A stretch of DNA of 64,000 bases from Uranotaenia lowii. Its lineage: Eukaryota > Arthropoda > Insecta > Diptera > Culicidae. A program made the position numbers and the translations under genes. Position 1 is the stretch's first letter. Each line of letters begins with the position of its first letter. Where the stretch lies: NCBI RefSeq assembly GCF_029784155.1, contig NC_073692.1, forward strand, positions 436,333,228-436,397,227. Reading direction: 5' to 3'. Below, piece by piece: positions 46,010 through 57,178 of the stretch. The notes under the pieces are model-generated. The model had not been told where the DNA came from, ran no database searches, and worked only from the letters and a program-made list of their open reading frames with translations.

Positions 46010-46824
46010 ATAAAAAATTATAGCCATTCTAAACGATCGATTTCTGAAGAACGTTATTTTAGAGAACTACATAACTTAAACATGTATGTATATTCCTCAA
46101 ATTTGTAAGAAAAAAAAAAGGCACGTTAAATTTAAACCAAATTGAAAAACGGGAGTTTTCATGGAATTTTGAAGAAACTTTGTTGGGGGGGGGGAGTTTG
46201 AATACTGGATTTTTTATCTATAACTTTTGCTAAAACCAATTCTTCAATTCCTATTTAATTCTAGTTTTTAATTAATCCTTTAGAGCCCAGCCCAGCCTTG
46301 AGACGGACTATACTTAAATTGGCATCAAACCATACCATTATTTTTACCTACTTTTTATGCAGAATGTTTCAAAATATGCTAATATAACAATTCATGAGAA
46401 TGAAAACTGTTAGACAAGCAAATGACAAAATTTACAGCTAAGAGAAGCTTAAAAACATGAAAAATGGACCTTGTGAATACGTCGAAAAATATTACGCCAT
46501 TTTGAAATCAAAGATGGCGGCTACCGCCTAACTTCAAAATGCCTTAAATAAATGAAAATTGCATAAATCACCCACAATATGGGTATAGGGTGAAAGGACT
46601 CAATTGGTAGAAGTTAAATTTCGCTATTTGACGCTATGGTACGCCATCTTGAAATTCAATATGGCGGCTCTCGTTCAACTTTAAATTGACGAAACTATAA
46701 AAAAAAATTACAAAATAATGACAAAACTCGATAAAACTTGGACAAAAATAATACAACATTATATAAAATATGACAAATGTGTAAAAAATATTAAAACCAA
46801 AATCTATATATATAAAAAACAATT

Positions 46825-46825
<1 letters not shown>

Positions 46826-46889
<64 letters not shown>
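46826..46889. repeat. (CTGT)16 microsatellite
   Basis: Sixteen uninterrupted CTGT units. A perfect array this long should be length-polymorphic. Open frames reading through it (repeating Cys-Leu-Ser-Val or Asp-Arg-Gln-Thr) are artefacts. Confidence 0.98.
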
Positions 46890-47014
46890 TCCCTATAGAC
46901 TCGGAAACTACAGAACCAATTTGCGTGAAACTTGGTAGATGGGGGTATTGTAGGCAGGGGAAGGTTACTATTATGGTAGGGAGGGAGGGGCCTCCCAAAA
47001 AAAGACAGTTTTTT

Positions 47015-48760
47015 GCATAACTCGAGAACCAATCAAGTAAATGGTATCAAATTTAGCATGGAGTGGAATTTGGGAGCGAGTAATATTTCTATGAATATAA
47101 GGTACCCCTCCCTCCTCTCAGTGGGATGATAGGAAGAGCGGCGGGGGGCTACCTTACAATTTTTCATATAACTCGAAAACTAATGAAGATATTGGAACCA
47201 AATTTGGCATGGGAAAGTATTTAGATACGAAAAATATCTCAATGATTATTTGAGACCCCTTCCTCCTTCCAGTAGAAAAGGGAAGGGGCCTTTTTAATAA
47301 TTTTTTGCATAACTCAAAAACTAATAATGAAAATGGAACCTAATTTGGCATGGGAGGGTATATGGATACGAAAAATATTTCTATGATAATTTGAGAACCC
47401 TCCCTCTTTTCACTAAAAAGACATAAAGGGGGGAGAAGTCCTCTTATAATTAATTACATAACTCAAAAACTAATTAAGCAAATGGAATCAAATTTGGCAT
47501 GGAAGGGTATTTGGGAACGAGACATGTTCTAATGTTTATTTAAGACCTCTGCCTTCTTCCAGTGGAGAGAAAGAAAAGAGGGAGGGGAGTTTCATACATT
47601 TTTTACTGCATAACTCAAGAACTACAACAGCAAATGGAATCAAATTTGGCATGGAATGATATTTGGGTACGAGAAATGCTTGTATGAATATTTGGTATTC
47701 CTCACTCTTTCAAAGAGGTGAATGAAAAGGGGGAGGAGGGGTCTCCCTTACAGTTTTCAGTATAACTGGGAGCTGATCGAGCAAATGAAACCATATTTAG
47801 CATGTAAGGGTATTTGGATACGAGAAATGTTTCTATGATAAATTGAAGCTCCACCTTTTTCCAGCGGAAAGATATAGATAAAGAAGAAAGAGGGGCTTCC
47901 ATACAAATGCATTTTTGCATAACTCGAGAATTATTCAAGCAAATGAAACCGAATTTGGCATCAAAAAGTATTTGAATACGAAAAATACTTCTATGAACAT
48001 TAAGTTCTCACCCCCCCATTCTATGGGGAGGACGGAAGGGGGATGGTACTCCCTTTCAAGTTTATGCATAAATCAAGAATTTACTACGCAAATAAAACCA
48101 AATTGGGCATGGGATGGTATTTCAAAACGAGAAATATTTATATGTGAAACAATTTCTTTCTTGCAATAGGAGGATAGAATTGAGAATATAGGAAGGATAG
48201 AGGAAAGCTTACATTAAACTTTTTTTTAGCAAAATCCGAGAAATGGACAAAACTTAACATGGAAAATCATTTCGGAATGATTCTATGATTCTATGATTAT
48301 TTGACACACCATCCTTCTTCCAGTGAGTAGGACATAGGAGGAGGGAGGGGGGTCCATATAGCATGGAAAGGTATTTAGTAACGAGATATATTTCTACGAT
48401 TGTTATAGACCCTTACGCTATACAGTGTAGAGAGGGGAAGAAAGAAAGGGGCTCCATATTAATTTTGTTGTGAAGCTTGAAAACATATCAACCAATGAAA
48501 CTATAATTGATATAAGGGGATTTTTGGGTACGAAAATAATGGGTATGATTATTATTAATGATCACGACCTCCATTCAGCAGGAGGTTATGGGAAGGACAG
48601 CGGGGGGTTTCTTATCAGTTTTTAGCATAAATCCAGAACATATCAAGTAAAAATAACCATATTTTAAAAGTTCGATTGTTTGCGTATGATTAATTTGAGA
48701 CCCTCCCAGCTCAGGGCGAAGCATAAAGAAACAGATTAAAATTATCAGATTTTTAACACA
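47015..48760. repeat. Internal tandem array, ~149-bp unit, about 12 diverged copies
   Basis: Unit starts, marked by GCATAACTC(G/A)A(G/A)AACTA, fall near 47015, 47164, 47308, 47452, 47608, 47757, 47913, 48062 and 48226, with weaker copies near 48355, 48470, 48620 and 48750. Each continues CAAATGGAA(C/T)CAAATTTGGC, ATGG..GGTATTTGG, TACGAGAAATATTTCTATGA, TTTGAGACCC, and a purine-rich GGGGAAGGGG block. Spacing is 144-164 bp. Copies decay toward the right. Confidence 0.9.
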
Positions 48761-49129
48761 AATTTATAGATCAAGATTCAAAAAATTAGTTTCAGTCATC
48801 TTTGTATTGCAATTCAAAACTCCAGCTGCAGCTCTCATTTTATAGCGATTGCTTTTGAATTATGTTATAATTTGATTTAAAATAATGCCAACAAAACAAT
48901 AAAAATTTGAATAATTTCTGAAAATACCATTTTGTTTTAAACACACCGGGTCAGCTAGTAACTAATAAAAAATAACAGATATGAAAAACATTGGCAATAA
49001 AAAAACAGAAACCTCACAATACAAAAATATCACAGAAGTGATAAAAATACTAAAAAATATGGCAAAATTGTGACAAAATTACGAAAAAAAAATCAAAATG
49101 ATGATAAAAAGATTGACAAAGCATTGTTA

Positions 49130-49985
49130 TAGTTCTGTTCGTTTTTTGTCATTTTATTGTTAATGTTTTGTCATTTTTCATTTGTCGTATTTTTGTCATA
49201 GTTTGGTCAGATTGTTTTCATTCGGTTATTGAAATTTGTTCCTTATTTTTTTTTATTTGCTTCGATTAAAGTTGTTTTAACATAATCTTCATGTCATTCA
49301 CGCACGACTTATATCAACGACACAGTTTATTTCGTCATATTTTCATTAAATTTGTCATATTTTTGATACATATTTTTATTATTTTTTTCGTATGGTTATT
49401 ATATTTTATTAAATTTTTGTCAATTTATTGTCGCATTCGTTATAATTTGTTGTCATTTTAATGTCTAATTTTTGTCATATTCTTATCAACTTTGTCATAT
49501 TTGTTTCATTATTCTATAAGATTTGTGTTATTTTATTTTTATTTGTTATTATTATGCCATATTTGTAATTTTTTTGTCAAATATTTGTCCTTATTTTATA
49601 CCTGTCAGGTATTGTCAAATAATAGTTGATAATATTTGTCAAAATTTTGTCAAGTTTCTATCACATTTGTCATTTGTGAATTTTTAGTCAAATTTTTTTC
49701 ATTATTTTGTCAAAGTTTTGTGTAATATTTTTGGCATATTCTTTTTACCACATTTGTTGTATTTCATTCTTAGTCTGACATTTGTCACGTTAAAGTTTGT
49801 CATAGTTCTTTAAGATTTTTGTCGTTTGACTGTCAAATTTTAGTCATAGTTAATTCATATTTTTACCCCATTTTTGTTTTAATTTTGACATAATATTGTC
49901 TTATTTTATAACTTTGGTCATATTTTTGAATATTTTTTTAAATACTTTTTTCAGATTTTTAATATTTTTTTGTAAAAAAATCAGA
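49130..49985. repeat. Low-complexity tract of degenerate TTTTGTCAT words
   Basis: Dozens of (A/T)TTTTGTCA(T/A) words separated by AT-rich filler, with no fixed period. The complementary bias (ATGACAAAA) occupies 46690-46800 and 48960-49130, so the sense flips near 49130. This fits the inner arms of the foldback structure. Confidence 0.75.
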
Positions 49986-50077
49986 AAGTCATCTTTTTTC
50001 TAGTTTTGGAGCCCTTTCAATCAATACCCATATTGTGGGGGATTCAAACGATTCTCAGTTATTTACAACATTTTGAA

Positions 50078-50313
50078 CTGAATCAAAGCAATCGAAAGAT
50101 TCCCTTTAGTTCAACCACGGTAAAAGAAAAGTTCAAATACCGGTATTTCGATAGCAACTTACTATCTTCTTCAGTGAGCGTTTTTGATTGATTTCGGTGT
50201 CAATCGATAACGCTCACTGCAGAAGATAGTAAGTTGCTATCGAAATACCGGTATCTGAACTTTTCTTTCACCGTGGTTAAATTAAAGTGAATCTTTCGAT
50301 TGCTTTGATTCAG
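50078..50313. mobile_element. 236-bp palindromic MITE
   Basis: Two arms of about 110 bp are near-perfect inverted repeats: the left starts CTGAATCAAAGCAATCGAAA, the right is its complement ending GATTCAG. They share ATACCGGTATTTCGATAGCA, ACTTACTATCTTCT and CAGTGAGCGTT, and the loop is about 15 bp (50188-50202). It lies within the right arm of the foldback structure. ACATTTTGAA before it (50068-50077) and ACAATTTGAA after it (50354-50363) may be an imperfect target duplication if the element extends to about 50353. Confidence 0.88.
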
Positions 50314-50725
50314 TAGAATTATTCAACCAAGTAGGCTCACAACACAAATTAGAACAATTTGAAGTTAAATGGAAGCTGCCATATTGGACTTCATGGTGGT
50401 GTCGAACAGCTTAAATCAACTTCTACGTTTTGAGCCCTTTTTCCAACACCCATACTGTGAGGGTTTCATGTGTTTTCAGTCACTTTTCAAAGTTGAGCGG
50501 AAGCCACTATATTGGATTGCAAGATAACGTAGAACAACGAAAACTTCTATCCATTCAGCTCTTTCACCCTGTTAACATATTTTGGGGATTTTATGCCATC
50601 GGCGATGATAATTAAACAAACAAACTTTCGGAAAAGCGATGAAAACGATGAAAAATAACAAAGAAGATATTTCCAGTGAATGTCCGGATGAACTCTGGAT
50701 GGATTCGCCCGATAAAGCCGGTTCT

Positions 50726-50819
50726 TCGCGAGAAAAATCGTTTGCACTGGCTGTGGCCGGCCGATGTTTTTATGTTTTTTTTTTCAACGTGTTTAAATAA
50801 GAAACGATTTTTCTCGCGA
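50726..50819. repeat. Perfect 18-bp inverted repeat, 58-bp loop
   Basis: TCGCGAGAAAAATCGTTT at 50726-50743 and its exact complement at 50802-50819. It could be the remains of a very small MITE; no target duplication was seen. Confidence 0.85.
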
Positions 50820-50827
50820 GTTGAAAA

Positions 50828-51201
50828 CAAGGTTTCTGAAAAAAAATCTGTGTTTTAGTGAAAAGAATTCAGACTTTCTGTGATTTTACCCAAACATTCT
50901 GTGACGGTTTTCTGTGATGTTTTTTTCACTAATTTCATTCAAAAGGCATGTAAAATTGCATCTTTTTCCTCAACGTGTTTAAATTTATTTATTTATACTT
51001 TTTTTGTTTTAATTAAGTAAAATAAATATCCATTACCAATTATCCAAAATTTATATTGACATCAAAATTGAATTTTGAAAAACGTCCAAAATTCAAAAAT
51101 TATGTCAAATCTGTGAGTATTTCTGTGACACAGATTCTGTAATGAAAATTGGCTCAAAACTCTGTGAAATTATAGATTTTTCTGTGATTTCGGTATCCTT
51201 G
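50828..51201. mobile_element. Possible short hAT-like element rich in TCTGTGA words
   Basis: The ends are CAAGG...CCTTG. Inside each end, and through the middle, the words TCTGTGA / TCACAGA recur (AATCTGTG, TTCTGTGATTT, TTCTGTGACACAG, ATTTTTCTGTGATTTCGG). The flanking 8-mers match only partly (GTTGAAAA against GTTAGGAG), so the call is tentative. Confidence 0.4.
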
Positions 51202-52353
51202 GTTAGGAGTCCGCTTCGTAGTTCGCTTCGCGTTCACTGTGTCCTCGACCCAAGTTAGGTAGGTATTAGATTATGAGATCAATGTTATGTTGACGTGAAG
51301 AACTTTTTAGTCGTTTCACACCTTTACCGATTCGTTACTAATATTAAAAAAAAAAAAGTTTAAGTCATTTTATCGAAAAAAGGTTTTCCACTGTTGAATA
51401 AAAACTATTTCAGACAAAGCTAAATTTGTGAAACTTACCTCACTTATGTGATTCTTCAAGGATGGCTAAGATATCTGCAATATAAAAGAAAATAAAGGTA
51501 ATGAGGATCACGATTTTTTAAGATATATTTTAATCTTAATTGTCTTAGATTGTGCAATGTTTTTTTTTGAGACTTCATTTCCAAAGACACACTCTTGAGA
51601 TTTTCAAAGGCATTTTTATTTCTTTCAGTATTTTTTTTACTTTGGAGAAAACCTCATAGTTAAGCTTTGTGTTTTCCATATTTTTATGATTCGAACCTTT
51701 TCTTTTCGATGGAAAGAGCCATAATTAACAGCCCATCAATAATTGATCGTAAAAATCGCATCTTGCATCGGAATCGAAGTCAGTCAGAAGTACCTCTTTA
51801 ATTCAAACAAGCGCGATGGAAATCAATCGAATTCAATCAAATCAAGTCGATTAGCTACGACCAAAGATAAAATAATCTTTTTGGTGTGGGTAATCATTTG
51901 AATGAAGGCAGTGAACCATTCAAAAGTGCTCTCGAAATCATTCATCGTTTTTAATAGGTGAAAACCACTGTTGTAAGCCCTTTTCCAAGTATCTTGATTG
52001 TCATTTTACTCAAAATTGAGAGAGAGAGAAAAAAATCAATTCGTCCAAAGGCAGGTTATAATAATGGGCAGTCCAGTTAAGGCCATTTTTTTTTTCAACG
52101 GCGGTGTTCTCTCAATGAAAAGTGAAAAATACGCAATGAAAAGTGAAATAATGTACCTACCACTATTGCTGCTGCTCGTAAGAAATCACAGACTGAAACC
52201 GAAATGAAGTGGAATAAAATATGACTGAACGGCCTGTTTTTGCCTTCTTTCTTAATTCGGGGTAAACTTGTGTCGATTCTGTGCGAAGTCCAAGACAGTA
52301 AGGGTACAGTAGTGGCCTGCTTCCATCCTCCGACTTTTCCGCGCCGCGGCCAT
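51202..52353. other. Unannotated stretch
   Basis: About 1.15 kb of AT-rich DNA. A GC-rich CTTTTCCGCGCCGCGGCC word lies at 52335, just before the next element. No supported gene. Confidence 0.4.
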
Positions 52354-53271
52354 TAGGGGAGGAGCGGGCTATATGCGCCTATTAAGTAGAACTTTGATTT
52401 AAGCAAATATCACATCGAATATGTATACAAAAACTATATATACGTGTACAGGCATCTGTTTTCTATACATTGGAGTAATTTTTATGTTAAAATTTTCTTC
52501 TGTTTCCAAGAAAACGATTTTATTGTAAGTGTTGTCTAAAATGCCGAACCTCAAACCGTGCGGGCTAAATGCGCCTATTTATGTTTTGAACAAAATTTCT
52601 GTTTTTAGGCAATATTTCCGTATAATTTCATTGAAACTGCTAGAAAGTAATAATTTCCGTACGACAAAGCTGAAGTTTTATAAAAATCTATGTATATTAT
52701 AATTTTATGGAATAAAACAAAAGTTAGGGTTGCCATACTATGGAGGCAGTTCATCCATGAGAAAAACTTTGTCAAATCTGTTTTTAGATCTTCAATTCTC
52801 TCTTAAGATGTTATTCAGAGCTTAGATTTGAAGGTTCAATGATAAAAATCATTTATTTATTCTATTTAACCTGTTATTTTAGGATGGAGGCATTTTACAA
52901 ACATGATGGGGGCATACAAAAACACTCTGTTATTCCACTATATAATCATTATTAAACTTCCACAAAAGCTGAAATATGTTTTATTTCTTAAGTTCATTTG
53001 AGTAAGAAACAAAAACCACCCTTTTTTTGTTTTAAGCTTCTTTACGTATAATTTTTAAAAGCCGAAATATTACATCAAAATGTATCAGAACTTTGTATGA
53101 TTTTTTTAAATTTTTTTGAGTTTGTAAATTCATAAAATTCTTTCTTGCCTTGTGTTCTAAGCGTTTCACCCTCAAAATGCATTGGTCAGATAAGCTGTCT
53201 AGTCAGCCATTTCCTCAAACAGCCGTAGGGTCATTTAACCCGATAGGCCCATTTAGGAAACCTTTCCCCTA
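52354..53271. mobile_element. TA-flanked non-coding TIR element, 918 bp
   Basis: The left end is TA-GGGGAGGAGCGGGCTATA followed by TGCGCCTAT; the complementary right end is TA-GGGGAAAGGTTTCCTAAA followed by TGGGCCTAT, with about 19 of 27 positions equal. A subterminal GCGGGCTAAATGCGCCTATT word recurs at 52559. No open frame of transposase type is present. The termini resemble those of 58323-59530. Confidence 0.65.
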
Positions 53272-53620
53272 CTTTAGGGAACAACCTGCAGAATCGACAG
53301 CAAAAACATAGCACCACTGATCGTAGACTCCGTAGTTCGGAATGGCCAGCGCAGCATCGGGACCGGTAAAACGAGGGCAACCAGTCCCATTCTCCCCGGA
53401 TGATTAGTAGAGGCTGTGGTCATTTGTATAACTATTGCGCAAAGTTGAACCATGTTGTCGTCGCTGTTGTTGTAGACATCGCGTGAGGTCGTCGAGGGGT
53501 GTACCGCACTGAGACTCAACTTTGGGGGGACCCATCCGCTGACTTTGCTCGGACTCAGGTGACCACCTGGACCTCAGAAGGTCCAACGACTAGCATTGCT
53601 GAGAGATTGAATTAATCGGC
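53272..53620 (-). other. GC-richer island with open frames, unidentified
   Basis: It is distinctly GC-richer than its surroundings. Minus-strand frames of 81 and 60 codons overlap here (53519-53274 and 53586-53404; the second reads PPKVESQCGTPLDDLTRCLQ). I recognise neither. It could be a host exon or a fragment of a retroelement; no splice or repeat evidence decides. Confidence 0.25.
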
Positions 53621-54547
53621 GGTTATGATGATGCCGTCTCATAGTTATGCTCTTTTTTGGGTTATTTTCTCGTCTCTTTGCATTCTTTCCAAATAATTAT
53701 GTAGGGTGTTAGCGCTGACAGATGAGCTTGTAACCACCAGTTGGTAGCCTAATTTCACATAATGATCTCGTTAATAAAGATGCTTAAGGTAATCACGTCA
53801 TGAAAGTTTGTTGAACATTACAAAATAAATAAATTCATAGCATTCGATAAGACTAAAAACATTACTTTCGTTCTGATAAACTTCCTTGAAACGGATTGAC
53901 AAGTATCATCATCAAAATAGAACATAAAAAATCGTTTTTCACAATACATTTCGAACAAGATTACATAAATAAGCGCTAACGGCTGCATTTAAATCTTAAA
54001 AACTTTTTCATATGTTGCTAAATTAGGTCGGATATAAACTGTCTGTGACTTACTCGTTTTTCGGAGCTCTGGTAGATTTATACTACATGTTTAAGAACTG
54101 GCTCGTTAAATGAATAACTATCACTTTAAACTAAAAGTTAAAAAAATAAATGTTTATGAGCCATCTCAACATAATTTTGAGGTTCATTAATGTATTCCTG
54201 GGATGGTTCTGAAAAATAACTAAAACGAAAAAAAACCTCAAATGCATTCTTGATAGGATCAAGGATGACAGTTAAAAATTTTTAGTTGTCATACAAGTTT
54301 AACCCCTAAAAAGCTGATACAGCAATAATTATCAAAAAATCGATAAAATACAAACATTTGAGTTTAGAAAATCGGCTAATTGAGAAATGCGATACAGTGA
54401 AACTTATCTAAAATTAGATGTTTAAAAAAAAAATTTGCCGGAAAATCCGGGATAGATGTCAATATGTTCATCGGATCCCCACATATTTATACGTTGTCTG
54501 ATTGTGTACTCTTGACAGTTTCAAAAATCATAGAAATATTTTACAAG
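53621..54547. other. AT-rich spacer
   Basis: No gene or repeat that I can support. Confidence 0.4.
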
Positions 54548-54625
54548 TTCGGTGCCATGGGACTCATATTCGGGTGACGGACGACGGGTGTATTTCCTGG
54601 GAGGCTCTGTCACATCAAAATATCA
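54548..54625. repeat. Diverged relic of the TTAA MITE seen at 56902
   Basis: CATATTCGG, then GACGGGTGTATTTCCTGGG, and GTCACAT(C/T)AAAA occur in the same order as at 56930-56970. The terminal repeat is too diverged to define edges. Confidence 0.6.
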
Positions 54626-55307
54626 CCCTCAATAATCGAGAATTTGTTGAGTTTTGGTAGAATAAAAGGTGTAAAGATGTCATACAAACTCGAAGTTTGG
54701 TAAAATACCTCTTATAAGGTTTACCGAATGAGCTGAAAATAAGAAGATATGAGTCTTTTCGACATGTCTAGAATCCAATGATTCTGGTGTACATGGTATA
54801 TTTTAAGCCCACCCTGAAGGACAGCTGAAAAATCACTGAATACTACGTTCAGTGAAAAATGTTGAAGAATATATTCAATCTCAAACCTTTCCATACCGTT
54901 TGCAATATATCCGTTAAAATTTATGTGACTCCTATTTGACCCGTAGTTTGTTGTCCTTCCTCTGGCCACTTATATTGACTGAATTTGATGATGTTAAATT
55001 ATTGTAGGTAATTTATTCTAGATTCTCACTAGATTTAACACAAGATTGAGAAGTTTAGTAAATTACTTGTAGTTGGCTTCGAATAGAAAAAGGCCCAAAA
55101 ATATCCTCTATTTTACAATATCAATAACTTCTGACTGTAAGCTAATTCAATTATTCTTGGAATTGTTAAGAATAAATCTTTCCATGGATGCATAAATTTG
55201 TGAGAATTCCTAGATAAAATATTCAATTACGCGTTTGGCTTGCTGTATCAATTTTTTTTTAATTTGTTGAACAAAAATTTTAGTTTATTTATTATTTTCA
55301 TAGAACA
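54626..55307. other. AT-rich spacer
   Basis: About 680 bp; an 82-codon minus frame (54969-54721) has no recognisable content. Confidence 0.35.
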
Positions 55308-56359
55308 TAGGGTGAGTGCTCCTACTTTGGACCTAGAGCCTACTTTAGTCCTAAATGGCCGAAAATAGTAAATCACTCATTTTGATAGCATAGGATAAAA
55401 CTACTTCAATGCACACAATGAACTCTTATTCTTCCTGAACCCTACCATACAGTTTTTGTCTAATAAAAAGTCTTTCTGATGAAATTTACAACGTTTTTAC
55501 AAATGTACTTCATTATCAGTTTTAAATCAGACAGCTTCATTAGTAGAGCGTGTTTTGAGAAATCCGAGTGAATAAGGAAAAATCTCGTTTTCTACTGTCC
55601 AAGCCAAAGTTTAAAGTGAAAATACTTTCACTGTGAAGAATATGAACCATGCTACCTATTTGTGATAAAATAAAAGAAAATCAATGGAAACACCGGAAAA
55701 TTTGTGAAGGGTCCAAAAATAGGAAACTTTCCACTTTGATGTTCCATTTTTAGACTTGACATCACCAAAACTTTGAGTGAATACCAAAAAATCAATAAGG
55801 GTGCGAATTTCTTATTGGGGCGTAATTCAGAATCAATATTGAACATTTCTAATATTTTTTGACAGCTTTACGCAAATTAACTATACGTAAGTGTACACTA
55901 AAAAGTTTCAACTATTGCCATGTTCATAAAGCTGACGGGGAGAGAAAGTGGTTATGAAATTCAAAACAGAAATTTAGCGTTTTTATATCGTTTAAAAGCT
56001 GTAATACTTTTTTATGATAATTTTTGATTGAAGATTACATTCTTAATGAATTTGTTTATTTAGTTTCAAAAAATCAAACTTTTTATAGGAATTTTCGTTT
56101 TAGGTCCAATTGAAGGAACCAGTTCAGTACCAAAATAGGAACAGTAGGTTCAAAGTTGGAAATTTTGATCATCCATATATTTCCAAATCTTACAATAACG
56201 GTGAAAACTATGTTTAAAATTCTCATTGAAACTTGCAGATAAGATCATGAACTATAAATTAATTTCCTGAAAGATATAAATCTCACGTCTATCTATGAGA
56301 AAAACATCATTATTTAAAAACCACCGCTTAATGGGTCCAAAGTAGGGCAACTAACCCTA
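55308..56359. mobile_element. TA-flanked non-coding TIR element, 1,052 bp
   Basis: The left end TA-GGGTGAGTGCTCCTACTT and the complementary right end TA-GGGTTAGTTGCCCTACTT both continue TGGACC (20 of 24 positions equal). Words of the type CTACTTTGG, AAAATAGGAA and GTAGGTTCAAAGT recur inside. No coding capacity. TA at both outer edges reads as the target duplication. Confidence 0.72.
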
Positions 56360-56844
56360 ATTGGTTTCCCAAAAATATCTGTTTCTATGTATATCGGAAA
56401 GAAATTAACTTTGTTTTTTTAATGTTTGCTTCGGGTATACTGAACCAAAAAGCATGGAAAGGTTAATAACTCGGGAACAAGATTGAATGATTTTTTTAAA
56501 AGGTATGAAATCCGGCGTTAACGCAGAAGGCTTTGAATATTTTCGCTCAAAAATCTTGTTTATTCGCGAGAGCCGTGTAGAAGAACCGTGTGTATGGCAA
56601 AACCCGTGTTATTTGATGAAGTGTTAGAAAACAGAGCAAAATCAAACCGCGTAAGAAAACCTTAGTGAATATTATATTGAGATTTTGATTGGTTCTTACA
56701 TAACATTTTCTCGGAAACACGATGCAATTATAAAAATGAAAAAAATGATAAGTTCTTGAGAAAACTAACGGTTTTATTTAAACAAACAAAATCTTTACAA
56801 CGTTTTGTTTGTGTAATTTTTCTATGACTTCTAAACCCGAAGAC
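56360..56844. other. AT-rich spacer
   Basis: About 485 bp with no gene or repeat I can support. Confidence 0.35.
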
Positions 56845-57133
56845 ATTTTTAGAATTTCCATACAGATAAAAGATTTTTTGGGGTTCAAAATACCTATTTA
56901 ACACGTTCGTCGCCACGTCACCCATATTCGGCAGACGGGTGTATTTCCTGGGGGGCCCCGTCACATTAAAAAGCAGGTGACGCTCTCTCACTTGAGTTTA
57001 CCGCTCAGCTTCGCCACACGTTTCAAATATGGGAGTTCTCCCTCTTTGCTTTCTCTCTCTGAAAATTTCTTTGGGCCCGGCTAGCAAAACTACCAAAATG
57101 AGCGTGGCGACGAACGTGTTAAATGTGGCATCA
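56845..57133. mobile_element. 3'-end relic of the 30247-32424 hAT family, split by a MITE
   Basis: 56845-56897 (TTTTAGAATTTCCATAC, then GATAAAAGATTTTTT, GGGGTTCAAAATACC) aligns with 32352-32403. After the MITE, AAATGTGGCATCAATG (to 57133) aligns with the hAT terminus AAATGTGGCATCATTG (to 32424). The hAT copy was therefore present first. Confidence 0.75.
56898..57122. mobile_element. TTAA-flanked piggyBac-type MITE, 217 bp plus TSDs
   Basis: The perfect 16-bp inverted repeats CACGTTCGTCGCCACG (56902-56917) and its complement (57103-57118) are flanked by TTAA at 56898-56901 and 57119-57122. A TTAA target duplication is the hallmark of piggyBac-group elements. No coding sequence is present, so it was moved in trans. 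Confidence 0.88.
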
Positions 57134-57178
57134 ATGGGCCCGGCTAGTAAAACGACCGAAATGAACGTGGCGACGCAA
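57134..57178. repeat. Second, partial right end of the same MITE
   Basis: GGGCCCGGCTAGTAAAAC..ACC and AAATGAACGTGGCGACG repeat the right 40 bp of the MITE at 57072-57113 (GGGCCCGGCTAGCAAAAC), starting right after the hAT terminus at 57133. It is a one-ended copy. Confidence 0.7.

Larger units (their letters stand above)
46805..48958 (-). mobile_element. mini-me/DINE-1-like (Helitron-related) element
   Basis: The minus strand starts ACTAGCTGACCCGGTGTG at 48958 and ends in a (TA)n stretch at 46805-46813 just beyond a (GACA)n / (CTGT)n tract. A CTAGCTGACCCGG head with paired (TA)n and (GTCY)n microsatellites defines the mini-me elements of Diptera, later grouped with non-autonomous Helitrons. 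This copy is enlarged by an internal array of ~149-bp repeats (47015-48760). No protein is encoded. Confidence 0.65.
46495..50580. repeat. ~4-kb foldback (large inverted repeat) structure, itself invaded twice
   Basis: Left-arm words (46495-46690) CGCCATTTTGAAATCAAAGA, GGCGG, CCCACAATATGGGTAT, GTGAAAGGACTC and a second CGCCATCTTGAA unit recur inverted on the right (49985-50580) as GAGCCCTTTC, ATACCCATATTGTGGG, AAGCTGCCATATTGGA and a second CCCATACTGTGAGGG / AGCCACTATATTGGA unit. Inside the left arm the plus strand is rich in ATGACAAAA; the right side is rich in its complement TTTTGTCAT. The two arms are interrupted by the elements at 46805-48958 and 50078-50313. Outer limits are approximate. 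Confidence 0.7.

Noticed and set aside
46634..47032. Frames with repeated Thr-Asp-Arg-Gln or Cys-Leu-Ser-Val, resembling low-complexity proteins
   Set aside because: They are translations of the (CTGT)16 microsatellite.
47015..48760. Regularly spaced repeats, considered as CRISPR-like or as a centromeric satellite
   Set aside because: Units are directly tandem, diverged, without unique spacers, and confined within a mini-me-like element in eukaryotic DNA. There are too few copies to be called a satellite.
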